Source: Phocoena phocoena (lineage: Eukaryota > Chordata > Mammalia > Artiodactyla > Phocoenidae). Taken from it: 64,000 nucleotides of DNA. Below the pieces are notes generated by a model that saw nothing but the letters and a program-made list of their open reading frames with translations, was not told the origin of the DNA and ran no database searches. The stretch covers positions 88,849,168 to 88,913,167 of the forward strand of contig NC_089220.1 in NCBI RefSeq assembly GCF_963924675.1, written 5' to 3'. The position numbers were made by a program, and so were the translations under genes. Below, piece by piece: positions 23,171 to 35,114 of the stretch (position 1 is its first letter; each line of letters opens with the position of its first letter).

Positions 23171-23629
23171 ACTTGTTTTCCAGTTGTTTTTGTAGTTTTT
23201 CTATGTTTCTTCTTTTTGTTTCTCCCATCTTGGTTTGATGATTTTCTTCAGTAGTATTGGGTTCTTTGCTTTTTGGCTTTGATGTATCTTTTGTAGGTTT
23301 TTGATTTGTGGTTACCATGGGGTTCATATGTTGACCCACAATTATATATACTTGATTTAAACTGATAGTCATTTAAGTTCAAACACATACTAAAAGATAT
23401 ACTTTTTATTCCTCTCCCCCACATTTTGTTTTTGATTTCCTATTTTACTTCTTCATGCTTATCCCTTAACTGTTTATTATAGTTTTAGTTGTTTTTATAT
23501 TTTTTTGTCTTTTAATCTACTTACTGGATTATTTAAGCGATCTTCAATCCTTAACATATATCTGCCTTTCCTGATGGGATTTTCCCTTTCCTACAGATTC
23601 TTATTTTTTTCCATTTAAAAAAGACCCTT

Positions 23630-24500
23630 CAACATTTATTTTAGGGTAGGTTTAGTATTGATGAATTCTTTTAGTTTTTGCTTGTCTGAGAAGTTCTTTA
23701 TCTCTCCTATTCTAAATGATAATGTTTCTGGTTAGAGTATCCTAGGTTGCAGGTATTTCCCTTTCAGTGTGTTGAATATATTATGCCACTCCCTTCTGGC
23801 CTGCAAAGTTTCTGCAGAGAAATCAGCTAATAGCCTTATGGGGATTCCCTTATATCTGACTCTTTGTTTTTCTCTTGCTGGCTTTAGAATTCTCTATCTT
23901 TAACTTTTACCATTTTAATTATTATATGTCTTGATATGCATATGTGTGGGCTCATCTTGTTTGGAACTCTCTGTGCTTCCTGTACCTGGCTATCTGTTTA
24001 CTTCTTTAGGTTTAGGAAGTTTTCAGACATAATTTATTCAAATACATTTTCAATCTCCTTCTCTTTCCTCTGTCTGGAACCTCCATAATGCAAATGTTGG
24101 CACATTTAATGTTGTCCCAGAGATCTGGAGGTTCCTTAAAAAATTAAAAATCATATATTACATTTTTTAAAAATTAAAAATTTTTCTGTCTGCTGTTATG
24201 CTGGGTGATTTCCACAATTCCATTTTCCAGATCACTTACATGTTCTTCTGTGTCTTAGTCTGCTATTTATTCCTTATAGAGTGTTTTTAAATTCAGATAC
24301 TGATTTATCTATTTTTGATTGGGTATTTTTTATCTTTTCTAGTTCCTTGTTAAAATGATCTGTGTTTAGATCAATTCTCTTCCCTAATTCAGTTAGCATT
24401 TTTATTACCAATGTTTAAAATTGTTTATCTGGTAAATTGTTTGTTTCGTTATTTATTTTTTCAGGGGTTTTCTCTTGCTCTTTCAATTGAATTAGTGCCT
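23630..24500 (-). pseudogene. L1 ORF1 of the old antisense copy, heavily broken
   Basis: The complement of 23640-23900 reads like the ORF1 C-terminal domain, with 'DKQKL-EF' near the end and the 'ISAETLQA' region near 23800-23830. The N-terminal coiled-coil part is expected at about 24150-24500 but is hardly readable. A low-complexity stretch at 24130-24185 may reflect local rearrangement. Confidence 0.55.
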
Positions 24501-24509
24501 CTTCATTTA

Positions 24510-24930
24510 ATTAACTTTTTCTGCTTTTATGAGTTTAGGTGAAACATTTACCTATTATGGTCTTGAAGGCATGTTCTTACATGGGAGTGTCCCTATGCAG
24601 ACTGTGTGCCCCCAATGCCTTTGGTGGGAGGGCTGGATTTAATGTTGATGTCAGTCACTTCTTTCTGTATGGTGTGCTGGCAGCTATCACCTTGGTTGGG
24701 GGTGTGACTGGAGATGGAGGAGCTAGAGCCTGTGCAGGGTGTGAGCTGGGAGTTCCTCTCTGCTCAGTGGCCATCACCACTCCAGCAGGGGCAGGATCTG
24801 CTCCCGAGTTCCTGGAGCACAAGCCCTGAGGGTCCGGCTCTAGATGGCTCTGTTCCCCTTGAAGTGTTTTTTTCTTCCCTACACTAGGACCTTTACCCCA
24901 AAAGGAGGGGAGTGATGAAGCACTTAAAAA
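24510..24930 (-). promoter_or_regulatory. L1 5' UTR (promoter region), antisense
   Basis: This is a GC-richer block (24540-24850) in an AT-rich setting, placed directly upstream of ORF1 of the antisense L1, as L1 5' UTRs are. A 96-codon plus-strand open frame (24539-24829) lies antisense to it but shows no recognisable domain. The left part of the 5' UTR is probably missing. Confidence 0.5.
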
Positions 24931-27009
24931 AAAAAAAAGTAGTGAGGATAGTGGAATTATTTTTACATCTTTTTGATATCTGACTCAGTAGAAGATAGCT
25001 ACATTTTATGTTTTGGGGTTCAACCTGTAGTAATATATTGTTTTGGTTGAAGTGTATACAGAAAATCCAGCTTCACAAAATATGTAGTTTGATCAGGGAG
25101 GAAGAGTATAATGGCCTTTTTGGATAGTTGTGAATATCCTTTAGTACTACACTAAAACTTGACAAGCAGTAGTTTCTTAAAATATAGTTGTGATGTGGAA
25201 TTTGAAATAATTTCCAAGAACTTTTCATCCTCTGTTACATTAAAATCCATTGGCTCACTGTGAACTTTTAAATAACTCTTTGTCATGCATGATCTTGAAA
25301 CATCATACATTGACCCATTTAGAAAATATTACTTCAATGAGTTAAGCAGATCTTCTAAATGTTTACTCATTTAATTATACAGTATTAATAAAACCACATT
25401 CTTTAATGAAATCCCTGATCTCCTCAAAAAGTCTTGAAGTATTGGGAAGTGTTCAAGATCAAGATGTAATATAACAAGTTTCCCACAATTATAACTTTTA
25501 CTTTAAACTTAAAATTTCATAATTGGCAACAAATACAGTCAGTTGTTTTCTTTGAAATGGCAGGCTTACTTTGTTACTTTTTGAGAAAATGACTGCAAAA
25601 TAACAAAGTCTGAATAACTATCTTTTGCCTGTCAGTTGTTATTTCAAGGAAAAATGTTGTTCCCTTCAAGAGGCTTGTTCAGCTTTCAAGTGAAATAATT
25701 GCAGAAGTGTTTTCCTTGATATAATGATCATACTTTGGTATGCAACAAAAGCTCTATGCATACTTACTATTTTGTCACATAGAGTATTTAAAAGACATGT
25801 ACTCTAGTATCAAGATTTTTAAGATTAATAATTTTGATTGCTTCATCAAGAGCATCTCTTGGGAAACTGACTTTTAAAGTTGGCAGTGGAGAATTCTAGA
25901 ACAGTTTGGTGCCACTGCCTTGATTTTTGCTAAGACACCAGCAATTTGATACACTATTGCTTTGGAACTATCAGTGGAAATGTCAACAAAACAGAATATT
26001 TTAAATTAATATTAGTATTATTATGAAAATAATTTAACCTTGTTAACTCCCTGAAAGGGTTTCTAGGATCTATGGAAGCATCATTTCCAAGCTGCAAGGT
26101 ATCATTCCAGCAGTGTATCAGGACTGGCTCCAAGAGTCTAAATACAATCAATGAGGTGAGACATAGATTTTATTGTATTCTATTGATTTTATTTAATTGT
26201 TTTGTATTAAGGAGAACAAGCTCATCTTGTGAATCATTGCGTTTTCATGGTTTCTAAGCCATTTAAGTCTGATCTACTCTCACAAAGAGGTAGGCGGCTT
26301 CTTCTGTTGGCCCATAGGGTTTAGAGCAATCTAGGAGCTCAGGATTTTCAAGTATCTCCACCCCAGAATTCATGGTCCCATCTCCTCTTTATCAGGATAC
26401 TGTTTTTAGCATAGGAGATTTGTCATGGCTATTAATTCATCTTCTTCTTAACTCTTGCCATCTGTGCAATCTAATATTAATCCCGATTTTCAGTACATTC
26501 TGCCCTCGAGCTGCAGGAGATAAGGGTCTCTTTAAATATTCAACAGAGGCCATCTGCCTCTAACAATAATCCCTAAGTTAATGTTTGAGTGACACGAACT
26601 TCTCTCTTTTTTTATGCTTCCAAGATAGTTAACAAAGTCCAGCCAACTTCATTATACTGATCAACATTACCCACATATATTTCAAATGCTGGAACTATAT
26701 ACAAGCCAGCATTTTCTCCTTCACCTGTGCTTCTTCCCAGTAAGTCATAGTCAAGAGTCTTAGTAAGTATGATGCTGCAGCATACAAATGATCATCGTCA
26801 CCCTACTTACTACCAGTAACAGACCTTCCACCATATGACTAGCAAGTGATCTAGTTTTAGATCTTATCCTGAGGGTATGCTTTGTAGGACAGTTTGGGTT
26901 ACAGCCAAAACCAAACCTGAACCAAGAATTTGGGGACATTATTTACTTGGGAGGTAATCTCAGGAAATAAGTCAATGAGTGGGGAAATGCAAAAAGAAAA
27001 CATTCAACA
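24931..27009. other. Unclassified AT-rich sequence
   Basis: No repeat family, RNA gene or long open frame was recognised. Its lack of L1 texture makes it one of the likelier unique stretches. Short open frames (60-65 codons) carry no recognisable motif. Confidence 0.4.
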
Positions 27010-27505
27010 ATTTCTCTTTGTTAAAAGAGACCATTTAGAGAATGAATAAAAATGCTACAAACTTGAAGATATTTGCAATACATATAAACAACACATAATT
27101 AGTGTATAGTATGTATAAACACTGTGAATCAAAAAGAAAAAGAAACCCCAGTAGAAAAATGGGGCAGGTGGAACCAATAGGAACCTCATAAATGATCTAA
27201 AAACATTTGAAAATATTCAATCTCATTATTAACCAGAGGAAAGACAAGTAAAACCACAAAATTAGCAAAAATTAAACTGTCAGAATATATCAAGTATTGG
27301 CAAGAATGTAGAACTCTGATTCACTTTTGAAGGGAGTGTAAATTGTATAATTTCTGTGAAATGTGGATTGGCATTTCATAGCAGAGTTGAACATGTATAT
27401 TTCTTATGCTCTATCAATATAACTTATATACCTAAAGGAACTTTTGTTCACCAGGATGTGCATAAGGATACAGCCTTTTAAAAAAATATTACAAAACTGG
27501 AAACA
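27010..27505 (+). mobile_element. Ancient L1 fragment, ORF2 C-terminal region
   Basis: The phrases 'atcaagtattggcaagaatg' and 'ggagtgtaaattgtataa' match, at low identity, the ORF2 C-terminal region that reads 'ggtgggaatgtaaattgata' in younger copies. It is highly diverged and has no frame. Confidence 0.55.
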
Positions 27506-27515
27506 AACCAACTGG

Positions 27516-27722
27516 TGTCAGGAAAACTTTGAGTCCTGGTTCTGTTTCTTACCAGTTGGGTGATCTTGGATAGTTATGTAACCTCACTAAATCTCAATTC
27601 CCTCATCAGTAAAATTAAAACAATAGTAGCTCCTAATTCATAGGCTTGTTATTAAAATTAAATAATATATGTAATATCCTTCCACATATGCCTTCTTATT
27701 ACTTGCCCAATAAATGTTAATG
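27516..27722 (+). mobile_element. MIR SINE
   Basis: The order of blocks is that of MIR: 'gagtcctggttctg', 'cagttgggtgatcttgg', 'taacctcactaaatctcaat', 'cctcatcagtaaaatt', then 'aataaatgttaatga' at the end. MIR is an ancient tRNA-derived SINE shared by mammals. Confidence 0.8.
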
Positions 27723-27859
27723 AAATGAGTAATTCTTATTTTTATTACAAAATCTCAGAAAGGGCTATATTTTTAAAAGTAGGTTATTGCACCACTTAGT
27801 TCCTAAGAGCTTGTTAAATAGCATTGTAATTTTATTCCTTTCTAGTCATATGGCTTTAA

Positions 27860-27955
27860 TAAAAGGGTCTACCCCATAGGGTTGTTGAGAAAATTAAGTA
27901 AGATAAGATAGATAATGCACTTAGAAAGGCTTTTGTGCCTGATGGTGGTAGCACA
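27860..27955 (+). mobile_element. MIR 3' fragment
   Basis: 'taccccatagggttgttgagaaaattaa' and 'agataatgcacttagaaagg' match the later part of MIR. It is a separate fragment from 27516-27722, since that copy already has its own 3' end. Confidence 0.55.
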
Positions 27956-28739
27956 CCTATTTTATAAGGTTATTCTCTTTGGTTTTAAATTCTGTCAAAT
28001 TTGAGGGTTAGCCTAATTTGTGTCTTATTCTTTTGCTTGGCTCTTCTCCTCACATATATAATTTTGAGTATTTTTATCTTAGAACAGACACCTTCTAAAC
28101 ATTTGTATTTTATTTTCTTCTTAGACTTCTTTTCCAATAGTTTCTTTTCATTTTGATTTATCTGGATCTGGTTTAGATTTCCTCAGGTTAATTTATTTTA
28201 ATCTCATTGAATTCCCCTTTCCTTTATGATCTGGAATATGATCACATTTTGGTCATTTCCTCCCAAGTTTCTATACTGAACAGGACCTTTCCCAAAACAC
28301 TGCTATTTTGATTCATCTATATGGTTTGTAAATCTAGAGAGGCCTCCTATGTGACTCAAAAACCTGAGCTTGGTACCAAAAAAATTAAGCAGTGCAAAAT
28401 AATATAACATAAAAACAATAAAAATAAGAAAATGAAAATTTCTGAAGTTGTTATGAGAAAAACACTTGCAATATTCAGAACTCAATTTGATCATGAAAAA
28501 TACTTGATCATCAAACTATGGGTCAACAATATCAGCTGAAATCTACTTAGATATTAACACAAAGTGGTAGAAACTCTCAGGTTAGTTATGTGCACAAAAA
28601 TAAAATACTTTGACATTGAATTACCTGCACACCATTTTACTCTACATGGAGTTGAGGTGCTCTCTATCCTTGCCACACAAAGTGAGGGCCAAGAACCAGT
28701 AGCATCAGCATTATTTGGGTATTCGCAAAATGGTGGTTG
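27956..28739. other. Unclassified sequence
   Basis: No recognisable feature. It is AT-rich and short open frames show no motifs. Confidence 0.35.
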
Positions 28740-29205
28740 TTTTTTTTTTTTTATTAAAGTATGGTTGACTTACAATATTGTTAGTTTCAGGTGTACAACA
28801 GAGTGATTCAGTATTTTTATAGAATATATTCCATTTAAAGTTATTTTAAAATAATGGTTATATTTCCTGTGCTGTACAATATATCCCTGTAGCTTATTTT
28901 ATACATACTAATTTGTGCCTCTCAATCCCCTACCCCTATATAGCCCCTCTCCCTTTCCCTCTCTCCATGGGTAACCACTAATTTGTTCTCTGTATCTGTG
29001 AGTCTGCTCTTTTGTTATATTTGCTAGTTTTTATTTTATTTTTTAGATTCCACATATAAGTGATCACATACAGTATTTGTCTTTCTCTGTCTTACTTATT
29101 TCACTAAGCATAATACCCTCTAGGTCCATCCAATACTAATTCAAAAAGATACATGCACCCCAATATTCATAGTGACATTATTTACAATAGCCAAGATATA
29201 GATGT
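28740..29205 (-). mobile_element. Short 5'-inverted (twin-primed) L1, antisense
   Basis: 28740-29134 is the complement of an L1 3' end, starting at a T-run and reading back to 'ggatggacctagag'. At 29135 the strand flips: 29135-29205 is sense ORF2 ('ttcaaaaagatacatgcacc' to 'caatagccaagat'). Read on the minus strand this is an inverted upstream piece followed by the 3' end, with about 120 bp of L1 missing at the switch. No TSD was found. Confidence 0.7.
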
Positions 29206-29574
29206 ATAATAGTGTTTGAGAAGCTCAGAGCTAGAGTCACATCTCTTTGGACAAGGTACCTTCCTCTCCTTTAAATGTGACTAGATAAGTGGCCAGGTTC
29301 TCTAAACCGTAATATAGGTAGGACAAAGACACATTCTGGATGATAGCTACAATTAAGTGAAATGTTACATACATGCAATTACACTGGATAGCACATGTAT
29401 CCAAGTCTCTTTCTCGGCAATTTAATTTTTTGTGGCATTTCACTCCACAAATGTTAGTCATGTGTGAGTGTGTGATTTATTTACACCTGCCTCACTTGAA
29501 TATTTGGTAAAATGTTACTTGTACTATATATAATATTGTTGAACCAATAGAAGAAAACATATTTTCATTCACTC
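29206..29574. other. Unclassified sequence
   Basis: Nothing recognisable. Confidence 0.35.
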
Positions 29575-29700
29575 ATTCATTGAACAAACATTTAATGAGC
29601 ACCTGTTATATCCTGTACTAGAGGCTGGAGGCTGAATAAACATAGGGCCTGTTCTTAATGAACTCACCATCTAATGGGGAATTTTTCATAGACACTTATA
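29575..29700 (-). mobile_element. L2-type 3' end, antisense
   Basis: 'cattgaacaaacatttaatgagcacctgtta' and 'cttaatgaactcaccatct' match the complement of the conserved L2 3' end ('...caataaatgtttgttgaatg'). Confidence 0.6.
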
Positions 29701-29949
29701 AGATAGTGGTAGAACTGCTTTGATAGACTACTTACAGGATCATATGGAGGCATCGATGAGGGGCAGCTCATGCAGATAGGAGGAAGGTGGGAAGGTGGGA
29801 AGAAGTAATGACTTAGTTTACTTAAAGGACAAATACAAAAATTGGGGAAGATCAAGAGAGAGGAAAAGAACATCCTTGGATATGAGATGGCATAAGCAGA
29901 AATTTGGAGAGAAAAAATGTGATTTCATCACGGACTTTTCAGTAATCAG

Positions 29950-30190
29950 GTGCTACTGAGACATGATGTGCAAGACAGAGAGTAGAGGATGATGATGCTG
30001 AGAGTCAGCTAAGGCATTTCAAGTCCATGTGAATCTTGCAGTTTATCTTGTGGGGCAGCATTGAAAGGTTTTCAAATAAGGAAGAGCCCAGTCACATTAT
30101 CATTATTGGTGGAACACTCTGGCTGTAGATTGGTAGACAGAAGAAGGAAGAAGATAAAACCCAAGGCAGAGAGACCAATTAAGAGACTAT
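29950..30190 (-). mobile_element. Ancient repeat, probably more of the L2-like element
   Basis: 'agcattgaaaggttttcaaat', 'aacactctggctgtagattgg' and 'gagagaccaattaagagact' match a common old mammalian repeat that often lies next to L2 3' ends. The family name is uncertain. Confidence 0.4.
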
Positions 30191-33139
30191 AACATTCTTG
30201 CTGGCAAAAGATGACAAGGGCCAAAAGTTATGTAGCTGTTTGATGGAGAGATGTTAGCTTCACAACAAGCGAGAAGGGCAAAGGTACAAAGAATCCCCAG
30301 AGGCTGGGGACACCTACAAACTTTCTCTACAACGTTCTTCATGTTATATTCTACTTTTCAGAACAGTATTGTGATCACTGTTTTAAATGAATAAATTCTC
30401 AAGATATCATCCTCCTCCATCCATCTATTATCCTTTAAAAAATGAAACAAGTCCTTTTTTATACAAGCATCTTGAACAGAGATCAAATGTAATTCACCCC
30501 ACATGCTGTCAGCTAATTAAATTCTTTGTACCACAGATTCCTCAGCCTTTCACACAGCCTTGGAGGAGTACTGGGGTCTTATTCCAGGAGAAAAACAAAT
30601 TACTCTCCATTTTCCCCTTATTTAATTTATGCCAGAGTGCCAGTGGTTTCAAGTTTCATATTTATCCTAGAAGTTAAATGTGCACCTTCGGAAAACTGCC
30701 TGCAGGTAAGAAGGAAATTAGATGTTAAAGAAATCTCTAAACCAGGATGAACTGCTTTCTCCTCTCCCCTTCCATCCTGATTTCTGTCTTAAGCATCATT
30801 CTCACACTGTTATTCTTTTTTCTCTCTGATCCTAGCCCAGTGGGAACTGAGATACTGGAGGAAGATGTGTACTTTTTCTAGTTTTACAGCATGACAGAAG
30901 TTTTAAGTGATAGGTAAATGTGGGAAATATTATACAAGTCCTTAATACGCAGAACTAATATGCCAGGTTCTTGGCATACTGAGAAACTCACTAGGTCCTG
31001 TGATCCATCTTGATCTGAATAATAGCACATTCTCACCTAGAACTAGTAGGGGGTCAGAGCTCAGCTGAAGAGATTGCCATTGGCCAGCTCATTCTGCTGC
31101 CAGGCACTGAACATTTGAACCTCATGCAGGCAAATTTAGCATTTTTGACATTTAACAAACACCTACTGTATTTGTATTGGGCACCTACTGTGTGTGGGGT
31201 GCTACTAAGTAATTGGAGGGAGGATACAAATTCTTTCAGTGCATTTTCCAGCCTTGTGCTAGACTCATGAGTCTTAAGGATTAAGAATCTTTGGCCAATT
31301 CATAAAACCCTCACCTATTCTCCTTGTCACCATTATCACAAAACTTCTGCTTCTGATTGCCTCTGATCCTTTCTCATTTCTGATCTGTCTTATAGAAGAA
31401 AATCCTTCAACTAACTTGTTTGGTTTTCTTGGTATTTTTTTTTCTGAATTGTTTGTAAGCTCTTTCTTGACCTTAATGTTTTTATTATTTGTTATTATAT
31501 ATACTCTTTGGGTTCAAAAGGAATATTTTTATTCACCTAAAACTCACCTAAAAAATAAATTTTCATTTGATTGACAATGGAAAAAAAATCTCTCCAAAGT
31601 ACACAAGTACAAAATGTAGATTAATTTTTTTAAAGTCTTTGGATAGTATACTGAATGTTGGGCAATTTTTCTTCAAAAAGTTTTATGGGTTTTACTAAGA
31701 CCTCCAACAAAATTTAGTATGAGAAAGAATCTGCTTCAGTTTCCCTCCTAGAACTTCAGCTCAACATGGTGGTACACCCAGAGTGGAAGGAAATTTGACA
31801 CTTGTTCATTGACTGATTGACCTCTACTTTATATATCCACATACAAGGGTCAAGGAGATAATCTCTCTGTTGTTACCTTTAAAAATTTCACAAGATATTT
31901 CAACAGCAATACGCAGTGGTAAGGGGTTTTCTTCTTTCCCCAAAGCACTCTAAGACCTAATTATCCTCCCTCACATACATTCTATTCTTACTTCAGCTGT
32001 CCACATGTGAGTCCCCAGGATCAGTCTCCTATCCCCTGCTGAGGATCTCCATTAGCCAAATCCAAATAGATGCTAATGGGAACACAGAAGGAACATGGTG
32101 ATGTAATTCAAACAGGCAGCCCTCTGGGATAGAGAGCATTTTGAAGAAGAGTGGAAATTGGATCAGGAAAGTCAAATGGAAGATATCTAAGATAGTCATC
32201 ATCTGATTCTTTATTTATTGAGTACACACAAAGAAACATACACTTAAACACACACACACACATTCAAAAACTTCAGCAAAAACTGAAGTAAAAGTCTAAC
32301 AATTTCAGACTTGACACAGTAAGATAATTTGGTTAGCAATTAATTCAGCCATGTTCAAAGCACTTGGTAAGCACTGCAAGTAGTACAGATGTGTATAAAG
32401 AAAGGTAGCTGTTTTCAAGATGCTTACAGTTGTGTCATAAAATCAGAAAGTATTTTTTCTTGTGAAGAAAAGTGTCAGGAATACGTAAATCTTGGACACT
32501 AAGATCCATGCTCAAATGAAAACTGGAGCTCCTAATAACAGTATTCATCATTATTAGCCCTGAGAATGTGCCTGTGCAAACAGATGAAACAAATGAGGAG
32601 ATGAGCATTCTCCTTTGGGCAAACTGTGAAGAATAGCAGACCTGGCAATGTTCCTGACACCACAAGGTGACCACATGGAGGGCTTGTGACTCCTGTGGAG
32701 AAAATTCTACTCATCCTTCATCTCTTTATTTTATCCCTCATTTAGCTCTTCATAAGTTGTAAAAATAAAAAGATAGCTCCTGGGTTGTCAATGTTCCTCC
32801 AAATCTGGGTGTTAAGTCTTTCATGACACCACATGAAATAAAACTCAAGGGTAAAATGAATCTATGTACTTTGTTTGGAAGTTACCCTTAAAGCGAAAAA
32901 CTGCCCATGCTGTTCTTTGGTTTCAGACTTTCTTGATGCTACTGAGTACTAAGGAAAACAAAAAGTAACAACCTCTTCGCAAAAGAAGCACATGTTAATC
33001 ACATCACTCTATAAAACGTATACCTAGTACATGGTTGCAAAGAACGCATTTACATTCAGTTCATTGCTTCCCAAGCATCTAATTTAAGAGAGATGTTAAC
33101 TAAATTAAGATCCTCCATCCAAGATCAATGGGTAACTTA
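30191..33139. other. Mostly unclassified sequence
   Basis: No gene or young repeat was recognised. 31145-31225 ('caaacacctactgtatttg', 'ggcacctactgtgtg') resembles an L2 or similar 3' end. A (CA) run lies at 32248-32262. With 24931-28739 it is the likeliest unique, possibly regulatory, sequence in the window. Confidence 0.35.
32248..32262. repeat. Short (CA)n microsatellite
   Basis: About seven CA units, flanked by A-rich sequence. Confidence 0.8.
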
Positions 33140-33153
33140 CTAGAACCAGTTTT

Positions 33154-33466
33154 TTTTTTTTAAGATGTTGGGGGTAGGAGTTTATTAATTAATTAATTTA
33201 TTTTTGCTGTGTTGGGTCTTTGTTTCTGTGCGAGGGCTTTCTCTAGTTGTGGCAAGTGGGGGCCACTCTTCATCACGGTGCGTGGGCCTCCCACTATCAC
33301 GGCCTCTCATGTTGAGGAGCACAGGCTCCAGACGCGCAGGCTCAGTAGTTGTGGCTCACGGGCCTAGCCACTCCGCAGCATGTGGGATCCTCCCAGACCA
33401 GGGCTCGAACCTGTGTTCCCTGCATTAGCAGGCAGATTCTCAACCACTGAGCCACCAGGGAAGCCC
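33154..33466 (-). mobile_element. CHR-type SINE, antisense, long form, with TSD
   Basis: The complement starts 'ggcttccctggtggctcag' and shows the same head and body as the SINE at 19701. A 14-bp TSD, ctagaaccagtttt, lies at 33140-33153 and 33467-33480 without mismatch. The T-run at 33153-33161 is the complement of the tail. Confidence 0.92.
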
Positions 33467-33668
33467 CTAGAACCAGTTTTATGTCTTTAAATATAAGTCA
33501 CATATCATTCAGGTGGCTTCCAAGGACTAACAGATTTCTGCCGAAGGTGGTGGAGAAAGAATTCTTACAGAAGAGAGTCTCATGGGCAATCACAGTGTTG
33601 AAAGAGAGGGTAGGGAAGTGCTAGGGGTAGAACTTAGCACTGTTTTTAGCTAGTTATTCAAATAAGAT
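33467..33668. other. Short unclassified spacer
   Basis: This is the right TSD of the SINE and a stretch of unknown sequence up to the 5' end of the large old L1. 'aaataagat' at 33660-33668 may be the left TSD of that L1; it recurs at 53952-53960. Confidence 0.4.
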
Positions 33669-33680
33669 AAGGAGGAAATC

Positions 33681-33687
33681 AAGATGG
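33681..33687 (+). promoter_or_regulatory. YY1-like motif near the L1 start
   Basis: AAGATGG, followed by CAG, lies about 13 bases into the inferred L1 5' end. In human L1 a YY1 site (AAGATGGC) at about +13 to +21 positions transcription starts. The same motif is found near the start of three other L1 5' ends in this window. Confidence 0.5.
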
Positions 33688-35095
33688 CAGAGCAGGAGGT
33701 TGTTGAGCTCGTGTCTCCCCACAACAGCATCACAAATACATCTATATGTGGAGAAATTCTCACTGAAAACAGACTGCAGACTGGCAGAAAGACTTATACA
33801 ACCAAAGCTGTAAAGAAAGGTCCACACAGAGTTGGGTAGGAAGGAAAAAGAAGGAAGTGATCAGGTTGCATTTGTGCATTTCTCCACTAGGTTAAAGGCT
33901 GCTGTTCCTAAAGAGAATGCACAGTCAGTGGGATTGGAGCCAGCTAGGACCTGAAACTGCATCTAAACAGGGCAAGGATGACCATTCCTGGAATTTGCAG
34001 AGATGGCAGATCAGGAGCGGTCTGGAGCTCTGACTGGTGTGCCGGGAATGCCCTAGTATATGCCCAGGCCCGTGCCAAGTGCCCAGTCTGGCCCCTCTTG
34101 CTCCAGTGCTGCTCCACTCTGGAGCAAAGGTATCATTGCTGGAACAGGGGACAGCACACACTTAGAGGGAACAGAAGCAGTTCAGACCTGACCCTCAGGG
34201 CCTCTGCTCCAGCATCTTGGGATCCAACCCCATTCACATAGGAAGGTGACAACCACTGAGCATAGGAGAAGTCTCAGCTCACAAATGGTTCTGGCCTCTA
34301 GACCCTCAATCTCCAGGCTGACCTCCCACCAAGGTGACAGCCGTTACCAAACCCTGGGGGAAGACATGATCCATGCTTACTTCAGATACAGCTCTCCCAT
34401 GAAAGCCACAAAGCACACACAGAACCTTTAGGGATGCTCCCACACAAAGACATCCTTTCAAAACTGGGATAAGTCACTGTTTCACCTAATTTCATAGAGA
34501 AGGAGAAAGTTAAGAAAAATGAGAAGACAGAGAAATTTGCTTAAAATGTAAGAACAAGGAAAAACCATGAAGAAGTATGTAATTAAACAGAAATCAATAA
34601 CTTACCAGATAAAGATTTCAAAGTATTAGTAACAGGAAGGAAAACTGAACTAGAGAAAAGAATAGATGAACAGAAGGAAAATTTTACCAAGAAACTAGAA
34701 AATATATAAAAGAACCAGAGCTGAAAAATATAATGGAAATTAAAAACATGCTGGAAGAAATTAACAGCAGACAAGAACACAGAAGAATAGATAAGTGATC
34801 TGGGAGACAGAATAATGGAAATCACCCAATCAGAAGAGCAAAAAGAAAATCAAATAAAAAACATTTTAAGGACACTGACACAAAATCAATCATATTGAAA
34901 TTCACAATATAGGGGGGCCAGAAAGAGAAAAGAGAGAGAAAGGTGGTAAAAAAATGTATTTAATGAAATTATGGCTGTAAAGAAGGAAACAGATATCCAG
35001 GTCCAGGAATCAAAGAGAGTTCCAAACAAGATGAACCCAAGAGACCCACACCAAGACATATAATTAAAATGGCAAAAGTTAAAGAGAGGATTTGG

Positions 35096-35109
35096 AAGAC
35101 AGCAAGAGA
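35096..35109. repeat. Target-site duplication, left copy (14 bp)
   Basis: aagacagcaagaga, repeated exactly at 38362-38375, bounds the L1 at 35110-38361. Confidence 0.9.
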
Positions 35110-35114
35110 CCCCA

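Larger units (their letters stand above)
19531..24930 (-). mobile_element. Nearly complete old L1, antisense, with internal deletion and SINE insertion
   Basis: On the minus strand the order is 5' UTR (24930-24510), ORF1 (about 24500-23630), inter-ORF, ORF2 (from about 23170) and 3' UTR (to 19531). The SINE at 19701-20028 splits the 3' UTR. At about 20580 the sequence jumps, losing about 0.6 kb of ORF2 C-terminal sequence. It is more diverged than the copies at 10791 and 35110. There is no obvious TSD. Confidence 0.8.
33669..35109 (+). mobile_element. Large old L1, segment 1: 5' UTR and ORF1 N-terminal part
   Basis: This is the first of nine segments of one L1 (33669-35109, 38362-39177, 39371-40351, 40705-41478, 50545-51150, 51663-52249, 52501-52670, 52871-52991, 53152-53952). 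Together they make about 6.3 kb, the size of a complete L1. It begins 'aaggaggaaatcaagatggc', related to the 5' end at 43366. ORF1-like coiled-coil sequence starts near 34510 but has many stops. It is cut at 35109 by the L1 at 35110-38361; the sequence on the far side continues in register after the TSD. Confidence 0.8.

Noticed and set aside
24539..24829. 96-codon plus-strand frame with a hydrophobic middle
   Set aside because: It is antisense to an L1 5' UTR and has no second copy or motif in support.
30387..30750. Possible coding exon (96- and 74-codon frames)
   Set aside because: The frames overlap in different registers. No conserved motif or convincing splice-site pair was seen, and similar lengths are expected by chance in 64 kb.
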